The notes beneath the pieces are model-generated. The model was not told the origin of the DNA, did not search any database, and saw only the letters and a list, made by a program, of their open reading frames with translations. 5,039 nucleotides of DNA from Planctomycetota bacterium (GTDB lineage: Bacteria > Planctomycetota > UBA1135 > GCA-002686595): contig JAQBVH010000313.1 in NCBI GenBank assembly GCA_027623615.1, positions 1 to 5,039 of the forward strand. The letters run 5' to 3'. Made by a program: the position numbers and the translations under genes. This document shows positions 1-5,039 of the stretch, piece by piece (positions within the stretch are counted from its first letter, which is position 1; every line of letters starts with the position of its first letter).

Positions 1-1
1 A

Positions 2-787
2 CCGGGCTGGCGCGCCCTCGCCACCGAGGACGGCGGCGAGGTCGACCTCGCAGCCATGGCCGACGCGCTGGCTGGCAGGGACGTCGTGTTCCTCGGGGAG
101 GAGCACGACAACGGCATCGGTCACGGGCTGCAGCTCGAGCTGACCAAGCTCCTGGCGGCACGCCGTGAGGTGGTCGTGTCGCTCGAGATGTTCGAGAGGG
201 ACGGGCAGGAGGCCCTGAACCTCTACCTGTGGGGCACGATCGACGAGACGGAGTTCCTCGAGCGCTCGCGCCCCTGGAAGAACTACGCCGAGCACTACCG
301 CGGCGTGATCGAGTTCGCGAAGGCCGAGGGCCTGCACGTCGTCGCGGCGAACTGCTACCGCCCGCTCGCGTCCCGGGTCTCCAAGGAAGGGCGCTGGTCG
401 GTCCACGGCGAGCCGTGGGCGGCGCAGCAGGTCAACGCCGGTCCGGGCGCGTACCGGGACAAGTTCGTCGCGGCGATGGGCGACCACGCCGCCGACATGG
501 GCAGCCAGCTCGACCAGTTCTTTGAGTCCCAGTGCATCAAGGACGACACGATGGCCGAGAGCATCGCGCGGGTCTTCGCCGGGGAGCAGCGCCCGCTGGT
601 TGTGCACTGGAACGGGCGCTTCCACTCCGACGAGGGCCTGGGCACGGTCGAGCGCCTGCTCGCGCGGGTGCCGGACCTGTCGATCGGAATCGTGACGATG
701 ATCTCGGGCGACAACCGCCGCCGGGAGCTGACCGACGCGGAGCGCGGGCTGGCGGACTACGTCTGGCTCGTCCCGGCGACGCGCTGA
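2..787 (+). CDS. ChaN-family (haem-binding uptake, TIKI superfamily) protein, 5' truncated by the window edge
   Basis: The frame is open from base 2 with no stop, so the gene probably begins outside the window. The ATG at 56 is internal-looking, because the residues before it (GEVDLAAMADAL) match the usual lead-in to the first family motif. Visible family signatures are GEEHDN (95-112), LEMFERDGQ (starting near 182), NCYRPLASRV (near 350), KDDTMAESI (near 540) and GRFHSDEGLG (near 614). The acidic and histidine residues in the first and last of these are characteristic of the ChaN/TIKI fold. Known ChaN is an iron-regulated outer-membrane lipoprotein that binds cofacial haem as a dimer; distant relatives are metalloproteases. 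Whether this copy binds haem is inferred only. The visible 261 residues are close to a full domain, so only a leader, perhaps with a lipobox, appears to be missing. The stop at 785-787 lies one base from the stop of the convergent minus-strand gene. Confidence 0.85.
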   Translation, partial: PGWRALATEDGGEVDLAAMADALAGRDVVFLGEEHDNGIGHGLQLELTKLLAARREVVVSLEMFERDGQEALNLYLWGTIDETEFLERSRPWKNYAEHYRGVIEFAKAEGLHVVAANCYRPLASRVSKEGRWSVHGEPWAAQQVNAGPGAYRDKFVAAMGDHAADMGSQLDQFFESQCIKDDTMAESIARVFAGEQRPLVVHWNGRFHSDEGLGTVERLLARVPDLSIGIVTMISGDNRRRELTDAERGLADYVWLVPATR

Positions 788-788
788 G

Positions 789-1439
789 TCACTCGGGCAA
801 GCGCACCCGCAGGGTGCCGCTGCCGGGCCCCCACCAGACCTGGGTCGCGTCCTCCTCCTCTGCGCCGCGCGGCCAGATGCGGATGTTGCCCGGGGGCAGT
901 TCGAGCTCGAGCCCTTCGTCCTCGGCGCGTAGGCTCCAGCGAGCTGCGTCCCCGTGCCGGAGGTAGAAGCGTCCCTCGTAGGGCTCGCCCTGCCCATCGA
1001 GCACGAGCAGTCGACGCTTGTGCAGGTTGAAGCTGATCTCGCGCGTGGTCCGCTCGCCCGCGCGCACGGTCAGCGGTACGGGATCGGTGTACACCCAGCG
1101 GCGGCGGATCTCCCACACCTCGAACGTGTAGGTGCCGGCCGGCACCTCGAGCCGTCCGCTACCACCGACGAGCGGGGTGCGCCCCTCGATGCGTTGCAGC
1201 TCGGGGAGCTTGAGGTTTGCCTGGCGCAGCCCACCTGGAACGCGCAGGGCCACGTCGATGAAGGCTGGGAAGCTGTCCTCGAGGTCGATCGTGTGGGGCT
1301 CGTTCGGTCCCGCGACCACGTTGGTGCGCAGGAACGACACGTACTCCCCTGCGCGCCAGAGGAAGAGCTCGGTCTTCCCGACGCGGAGGGGTCCGGCAGC
1401 GAAGCTGCCGTCCGCCGCGGGTCCCGAACGTCGCCGCAT
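789..1439 (-). CDS. C-terminal part of the frameshifted regulatory-like-domain protein (+1 frame)
   Basis: This frame continues the gene that starts at 2880. Its open stretch can be read from an ATG at 1439-1437, but that codon is probably not a natural start. The true joint is near 1419-1421, giving GTAADGSFAAGPLRV when one C is dropped. The remaining 209 residues hold the rest of the domain begun upstream (DGSFAAGP), a domain ending RLEVPAGTYTFEV, and a final domain with LELPPGNIRIWPRG, WWGPGSGTLRVRL and the stop at 791-789. The upstream paralogue has matching blocks in the same order: DGTFRAGP, TRLEDVPPGCYTV and TPCLPPGPVTLWPLG. No signal peptide precedes this fragment, so if it were translated alone it would stay in the cytoplasm. 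A purine-rich GGTGAGG lies just upstream of the ATG, so independent initiation cannot be excluded. The stop faces the ChaN-like gene across one base. Confidence 0.75.
   Translation of the reverse strand: MRRRSGPAADGSFAAGPLRVGKTELFLWRAGEYVSFLRTNVVAGPNEPHTIDLEDSFPAFIDVALRVPGGLRQANLKLPELQRIEGRTPLVGGSGRLEVPAGTYTFEVWEIRRRWVYTDPVPLTVRAGERTTREISFNLHKRRLLVLDGQGEPYEGRFYLRHGDAARWSLRAEDEGLELELPPGNIRIWPRGAEEEDATQVWWGPGSGTLRVRLPE
1130..1147. repeat. 18-bp perfect palindrome within coding sequence
   Basis: The sequence AGGTGCCGGCCGGCACCT is its own reverse complement. It lies inside the codons for VPAGTY of a regulatory-like domain in the C-terminal fragment. The GC-rich Pro-Ala-Gly-Thr codons make such symmetry easy to generate by chance, so no regulatory role is claimed. 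Confidence 0.4.
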
Positions 1440-2880
1440 CGGTCCTCACCACGTACTGGGTCGGGTCGAGACCCGCGGGCAGCTGCACCGTTCCGCGCAG
1501 CCAACCGACGTCGGGCGCACGCAGGGCCCCGTCGCTGGTTCCGTCGTGGTGATAGGTGTAGTTCTCGACGATGCCGTGCCCCCAATCGACCTGGAGGTCA
1601 GTGTTCGTGTTGGCCGCGACGTCGATGAGGAGGCGCCCGTCCCCGGAGAGTTGCTTGATACTCTGGTCCCAGCGCGCGGACATCGATCGGCTCTGGATGC
1701 GCACGACGGCGCCGGCCAGGGGCAGCCCGCCCGCGCCTGATTGAAAGGTAACCTCGCGCCGCTCGGGCTTGTGGAAGACCACTTCGCGCCGCTGCACGCC
1801 CTCCTCCAGCACGCCCAGGAATTCGTGATGGGTCAGGTACCCGTCCGGCGTGAGGAACAGGTCAGCCCCCGAGCGCTCGAGGAAGGAGGCCACGCGCAGC
1901 GGCCCCTTGCGCGGATCCCATTCGCCCTGGATCCCGCCCTGGACAGCGGTCGGTTGGAACCCGCTGCGCGGGTCGTGCATGCGCACGAGCGCGGGGACCG
2001 GGTCACCCTCGGGAGTAAGCGCGGTGAACTCGAGCACCTTCGCCGGCCTCCAGCGCACGACCACCCGACCGGCGTCGCAGGCATGGCGACGGTCCGGGTT
2101 CTCTAGCTCGGCCCCGGGCAAGAAGAAGCGGACCGTCCCGGGGGGGAGGTTCTCGAAGCGGTAGACACCGAGGTTCGGGAGCGCATGCACCCCCCCGCCG
2201 CCTTCGACCACCGCAACGAGCGAAGGCAAGCCAAGGACGAGCAGGTTCGGATCGGCGCAGACGAGCGAGACCTCGAGCACGGAGGGCGGGGTCACGCCGT
2301 ACTCGAGATACAGCTCCCGCCCCGGCTCGACGAGCAGGTCCTTGCCATGGAACGGAAACGGATCCTCCTCCTCGGTCGCGGTCAGGATGTACAGTCCGGG
2401 GGGCACATCGAGAAAGCGGAACTCCCCCGTGGCCGGATCGATGCCACCCTCGACGACATGGAATGGATGGGTGAACTCATCGTTCTCGTCGTCGGTCGTG
2501 CTGGACGCGAGCCGGACCACGAAGCCGGCGACGATCTGATCCCCCTCGCCGTCGATCAAGCGACCAACGACCGATCCGCCAGGGCAAATCAACAGATCAC
2601 CGAGGTCCGCCCCTCGGCGCGGGTACGCGTCGAAAGTCCTCACGCGACCCGTCGCGGTCTTCACCTCGAAGAGGAACGGAGTGCGCGTCACGACCCGCAG
2701 CTCGAAGCGCCCCTCGCGATCGCTGATCGCGGGGTTGTTGGCCTGGTCCGCCTCGATGGTCGCGCCGACCACCGGGGCGTGGTCGAGATCCACCAGTCGG
2801 CCGGTCATGACGATCGGCTCCTGGCTCCACGCGGCGGACGTGGCTACGAGGAGGAGCAGCAGGAGAATCAGCGCTCTCAT
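1159..2880 (-). CDS. Secreted regulatory-like-domain protein, N-terminal part (genuine to about 1420), second gene of the operon, frameshifted
   Basis: The ATG at 2880-2878 is chosen because it opens a textbook Sec signal peptide and overlaps the upstream stop as ATGA. The frame stays open to a TAG at 1161-1159, but only residues 1-487 (down to about 1420) look real. After that it becomes arginine-rich nonsense while the +1 frame takes over. Visible modules: about 23-63 (MTGRLVDLDHAPVVGA, then DREGRFELRV), 104-185 (VVGRLIDGEGD, then GEFRFLDVPPGLYIL), a domain containing YRFENLPPGTVRFFLPG, one containing ADLFLTPDGYLTHHEF, one containing GDGRLLIDV, and the start of a domain at 459 (GWLRGTVQLP). 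All are short beta-rich units of the carboxypeptidase-regulatory-like type. No catalytic residues are recognised, and a scaffold or binding role is inferred. With the one-base defect corrected, the protein would be 696 residues, close to its upstream paralogue. As it stands, the product would carry about 86 out-of-frame residues at its end. Confidence 0.8.
   Translation of the reverse strand: MRALILLLLLLVATSAAWSQEPIVMTGRLVDLDHAPVVGATIEADQANNPAISDREGRFELRVVTRTPFLFEVKTATGRVRTFDAYPRRGADLGDLLICPGGSVVGRLIDGEGDQIVAGFVVRLASSTTDDENDEFTHPFHVVEGGIDPATGEFRFLDVPPGLYILTATEEEDPFPFHGKDLLVEPGRELYLEYGVTPPSVLEVSLVCADPNLLVLGLPSLVAVVEGGGGVHALPNLGVYRFENLPPGTVRFFLPGAELENPDRRHACDAGRVVVRWRPAKVLEFTALTPEGDPVPALVRMHDPRSGFQPTAVQGGIQGEWDPRKGPLRVASFLERSGADLFLTPDGYLTHHEFLGVLEEGVQRREVVFHKPERREVTFQSGAGGLPLAGAVVRIQSRSMSARWDQSIKQLSGDGRLLIDVAANTNTDLQVDWGHGIVENYTYHHDGTSDGALRAPDVGWLRGTVQLPAGLDPTQYVVRTDAATFGTRGGRQLRCRTPPRREDRALPLARRGVRVVPAHQRGRGTERAPHDRPRGQLPSLHRRGPARSRWAAPGKPQAPRAATHRGAHPARRW
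1411..1445 (-). other. Frameshift site inside the second operon gene
   Basis: Reading the minus strand, the first frame gives TDAATFGT and then degenerates. The frame one base ahead gives AADGSFAAGP and continues sensibly to 789. The second frame carries a TGA at 1448-1446, so the switch must lie below 1446. The simplest repair removes one C from the CCC that is GGG at 1419-1421 on the plus strand, joining FGT to AADGSF. A 2-base deletion would shift the frame the same way. No long homopolymer is present here, unlike the 7-base runs at 2140-2146 and 2190-2196 in the same gene, which read through in frame. Confidence 0.75.
2824..2880 (-). other. Sec signal peptide coding region of the second operon gene
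   Basis: Residues 1-19 read MRALILLLLLLVATSAAWS. There is one positive residue, then a leucine-rich hydrophobic core (residues 3-13) and a small-residue region. Signal peptidase I cleavage is predicted after AWS (residues 17-19), leaving QEPIVMTG as the mature start. There is no lipobox cysteine, so this is not a lipoprotein. The cleavage point is inferred from the -3/-1 rule. Confidence 0.8.
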
Positions 2881-2890
2881 CGTCCCCCCA
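2877..2890 (-). promoter_or_regulatory. ATGA stop/start overlap with G-rich ribosome-binding region
   Basis: The minus strand reads GGGGGGACGATGA. The upstream gene ends with TGA at 2879-2877 and the downstream gene begins with ATG at 2880-2878. A GGGGGGA purine tract lies immediately upstream but is closer to the start than an ideal Shine-Dalgarno. The arrangement points to translational coupling of the two genes on one transcript. Confidence 0.65.
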
Positions 2891-5039
2891 TCGTCACGAC
2901 CACGGGCTCCTCGCCCGCGCCCCATTCCAGGACGTACCCGAAGTCCGGACGGCTGCCGAGGGGCCAGAGGGTCACCGGTCCAGGCGGCAGGCACGGCGTC
3001 CAGCGACCCTGGTCGTCCGTCGCGCGGATTCGGCTGTTGCGCGGCGGGTCGCCCCAGCCAACGCAGAAGGAGAAGTCCGACAGCGCCTTGCCGTCCGCGT
3101 CGCGCAGGATCACCTCGCGCGCGACGCGCCCGAGCTCGAACTCCTGCGCGCTGGTGGCGCCGGACTCCACGCTGATCTTCCTGGACGCCGCCCATTCGAG
3201 GCCTGCGTCGGTGTCTGTGACCGTCACCGTGTAGCAGCCGGGCGGGACGTCCTCGAGGCGTGTGCGACCGTGCTCATCGACAGCTCGTTCGAAGACCGCG
3301 CCCTGGGGATGGGTCAGGACGAGGACGATCGTCGACGCCGGCTCGCCGCCGTCGACGACCGTCAGGTCGAGGGTGCCTGGGGGGTTCGCGGCCAGGTCGA
3401 AGGTGACGACGCGGACCTCCTCCGTGGACACCGCGACGGTCTCCACCAGGGTTGCCCAGAAGCCTGCACGCCCCCGGTAGCCGACGCCGAAGGTGACGGC
3501 CTCACACGGGAAGGGTCCGGCGCGGAAGGTCCCGTCCTCGTCGAGCTGGACCCACTCCAATTCATCGCCGAGGGCGGCTTGCAGGCCGACCTCGGCCACC
3601 GTCCTGCCCTCGGGAAGCACGACGCGCCCATGCAGGAAGCCGGTCGGCGGCGCGGCCAGGGTCACGGACTCCGGCACGCGCTGGGTCAGGTCGAGGAGGT
3701 GCTGGCTGGTCACGAAGGGGCTGTGGCGCACCTCGATCTCGTAGACCTCGCGTCCGAGCGAGAGCACCAGCTTGCCATCCTCGTCGGTGCTACAGGGTTG
3801 GAAGATCAAGTGGCCTTCCCGCCGAACACGGACCTCGCTGAGAGGGGGCGCGGGGTCGAGCGCGAAGTGGACCGGCGCGGGGTCGAGAACGAAGTGGATC
3901 GGCGTGGGGTCGAACACCTGGAGTTCGAGGGGCTCCACGCTGCGCCCGACCTGCACGCGCTGGCGGCGGGTTGGATAGCCAAGCAGCTCGACCTCGAACA
4001 ACCACTCGCCTTCGGGCAGTCGCAGGACGTCGGGTTGATCGAAGGGCCCCGCGCGGCGCAGCAAGCGTGGTGCCCCCCACTCGTCGCGCTGGCGAAGCCT
4101 CACGGACACCGACGGCAGCCGCACGGGGGCGCCCTCGATCGACGACCACGCGGGGGCGCCCTCCGTCGGCGGCCGCAGAACGAGCTCGACCCCGCCGACC
4201 GGCTCGAGGCTCACGACGACCTGCCCCTCGTTCCCGACGAACGTGCGCTCCAGCGGCGCGAAGTAGGCGGGCAGGCCTGCGATGCGGTACGCGCCGGGGG
4301 TGAGCCCGCGGAACTCGAACTCCCCGCGGAAGAAGCGTCGCTCCGGAGAGTGCAGCTTGCCGGCTGCGTCGATCAAGGTCAGTAGCCGCGGCGGCGCGAG
4401 GGTCGGGAACGGGCCGACGTCGAAGCCGAGCGTCAGCCGCGTGAAGTTGCCCTCGAGGGTGACGACCTGCTCCACGCCGGGCTCGATCTCCACGGTCGTT
4501 CGCGCGAGCTCGTAGCCCCCCTGGCGGAACTGCAGATCGATCTTCCCGGGCGCCAGGCGCTCGAGGCGCGTCTCCCCGGTGGCTGCGTCCAAGGGGAGCA
4601 TCTGCTGCTGCACCAGGTAGGACGGTTGCTCGGAGGAGGAGATCGAAGGCAGCGTCCCGAGGACCAGCTCGCCTTCCGTCTGCAGGTTCCCGGTGGCCGC
4701 GTCGAGGATGCGGACGGTGATCGCGCCGGGTGGGCCGATGACCCGATCTTCGACCTGGATCTCCTGCCTGCCCAGGTAGGCGAAGGGGCTGGCGAGGTAG
4801 GCACCGAGGCTGAACTGAAAGGTCGTCTCCTCGTCGAAGTCGACCTCGACGGTCGTGAGCCGACCTCCTGACAAGTCCTTCGCGCGCAGCACGTAGTTGC
4901 CCAGCGCGTCGGTGCGCGTCGTCGACTGCTTGCCCGCCGCGGAGACCAAGCGCACCTGCATGCCCTCGACCACCTCGCCGGAGGGGTCGAGCAGTCGCCC
5001 GCGGATGACCCAGTCGTCCAGGGGCGCGAGCAGCGTGAG
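2877..5039 (-). CDS. Large multi-domain protein of carboxypeptidase-regulatory-like (Ig-like beta-sandwich) repeats, 5' truncated by the window edge
   Basis: The frame is open to the right edge, giving 720 visible residues. A GTG at 4973 is possible, but 22 in-frame residues before it include VIRGRLLDPSGE, the first strand of a regulatory-like domain, so the real start lies upstream. Comparison with the downstream paralogue suggests only some 13-20 codons are missing, and the edge residues LTLLAP could be the end of a signal peptide. Domains, numbered from the edge: about 10-60 (GRLLD, then TDALGNYVLR), 100-176 (RLERLAPGKIDL), 213-256 (FEFRGLTPGAYRI), 305-355, 399-437, 467-545 (GFLHGRVVLP, then DGTFRAGP), 554-612 (TRLEDVPPGCYTV) and 641-700 (RWTPCLPPGPVTLWPLG). 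The recurring DG-x-F/Y and L-x-PG-x-Y turns are typical of CarboxypepD_reg-like domains. A 9-residue tandem repeat lies at about 375-398. I see no enzyme motif, transmembrane helix, LPXTG or PEP-CTERM tail. A role as an exported structural or binding protein is inferred. The stop overlaps the next start. Confidence 0.85.
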   Translation of the reverse strand, partial: LTLLAPLDDWVIRGRLLDPSGEVVEGMQVRLVSAAGKQSTTRTDALGNYVLRAKDLSGGRLTTVEVDFDEETTFQFSLGAYLASPFAYLGRQEIQVEDRVIGPPGAITVRILDAATGNLQTEGELVLGTLPSISSSEQPSYLVQQQMLPLDAATGETRLERLAPGKIDLQFRQGGYELARTTVEIEPGVEQVVTLEGNFTRLTLGFDVGPFPTLAPPRLLTLIDAAGKLHSPERRFFRGEFEFRGLTPGAYRIAGLPAYFAPLERTFVGNEGQVVVSLEPVGGVELVLRPPTEGAPAWSSIEGAPVRLPSVSVRLRQRDEWGAPRLLRRAGPFDQPDVLRLPEGEWLFEVELLGYPTRRQRVQVGRSVEPLELQVFDPTPIHFVLDPAPVHFALDPAPPLSEVRVRREGHLIFQPCSTDEDGKLVLSLGREVYEIEVRHSPFVTSQHLLDLTQRVPESVTLAAPPTGFLHGRVVLPEGRTVAEVGLQAALGDELEWVQLDEDGTFRAGPFPCEAVTFGVGYRGRAGFWATLVETVAVSTEEVRVVTFDLAANPPGTLDLTVVDGGEPASTIVLVLTHPQGAVFERAVDEHGRTRLEDVPPGCYTVTVTDTDAGLEWAASRKISVESGATSAQEFELGRVAREVILRDADGKALSDFSFCVGWGDPPRNSRIRATDDQGRWTPCLPPGPVTLWPLGSRPDFGYVLEWGAGEEPVVVTMGGR
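3848..3914 (-). repeat. 27-bp in-frame tandem repeat, about 2.5 copies
   Basis: Copy 1 is 3848-3874 and copy 2 is 3875-3901; they differ at 3 of 27 positions. A partial third copy covers 3902-3914. On the minus strand they encode nine-residue units IHFVLDPAP and VHFALDPAP preceded by FDPTP. The unit length is a multiple of three, so expansion keeps the frame. The downstream paralogue has no such repeat at the corresponding place (after VVFHKP). Confidence 0.85.

Noticed and set aside
56..58. ATG at 56 as the true start of the ChaN-like gene
   Set aside because: The frame is open to the left edge, the preceding residues resemble the family lead-in, and no convincing ribosome-binding site precedes it.
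803..817. Perfect 6-bp stem with 3-base loop (GCACCC-GCA-GGGTGC) just after the ChaN-like stop
   Set aside because: The stem is short, no T-tract follows on either strand, and it lies in the coding end of the convergent gene, so there is not enough to call a terminator.
1130..1147. 18-bp palindrome as an operator
   Set aside because: It is deep within coding sequence, far from any start, and made by GC-rich Val-Pro-Ala-Gly-Thr codons.
1411..1445. Programmed +1 ribosomal frameshifting
   Set aside because: There is no slow or stop codon at the shift point; the first frame's stop is about 260 bases further on. No known slippery pattern or stimulator is apparent, so an indel explains it more simply.
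2185..3234. A 349-codon open frame on the plus strand spanning the operon junction
   Set aside because: It runs antisense across the signal peptide and the ATGA junction of two supported genes, and its composition is non-protein-like.
3270..4385. A 371-codon open frame on the plus strand opposite the upstream operon gene
   Set aside because: It lies antisense to a frame with clear domain repeats that aligns with a paralogue. Its translation is a charged, histidine- and arginine-rich mix with no recognisable domain, as expected from GC-rich antisense DNA.

Overview
The window is GC-rich bacterial DNA, with strong G/C preference at third codon positions and long spurious open frames on the antisense strand. 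It holds three gene units and almost no non-coding DNA. The organism cannot be fixed from this sequence. Large secreted proteins built from carboxypeptidase-regulatory-like beta-sandwich domains in a GC-rich genome would suit a planctomycete, a myxobacterium or a related deep-branching Gram-negative group, but this is inference.

Layout. Positions 2-787 (+ strand) hold the 3' part of a ChaN/TIKI-superfamily (haem-binding uptake) gene, cut by the left edge. One base after its stop it meets, tail to tail, a two-gene minus-strand operon that fills the rest of the window. The upstream operon gene (5039 down to 2877, cut by the right edge) encodes at least 720 residues of repeated Ig-like/regulatory-like domains. 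Its stop overlaps the start of the downstream gene (2880 down to 789) in an ATGA junction. The downstream gene has a clear Sec signal peptide followed by the same sort of domains.

Two points stand out. First, the two minus-strand proteins look like diverged tandem paralogues: domain order, spacing and several sequence blocks correspond from N-terminus to C-terminus, although neither matches any single family closely that I recognise. Second, the downstream gene is broken by a net one-base insertion near 1419-1421. Its first 487 codons and last 209 codons lie in different frames, and the paralogue aligns across the break. The defect is therefore either a sequencing error or a young pseudogenising mutation, not a boundary between two genes. 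A 27-bp in-frame tandem repeat (9 residues) in the upstream gene is a lineage-specific expansion that the paralogue lacks.

Functionally, the operon most likely makes two exported proteins that act outside the cytoplasmic membrane as structural or binding scaffolds. No catalytic motif, transmembrane segment or sorting signal is visible after the signal peptide. The ChaN-like gene is transcribed in the opposite direction and need not be related. No promoter, RNA gene, mobile element or CRISPR array can be supported, and no gene-free stretch exceeds 300 bases.
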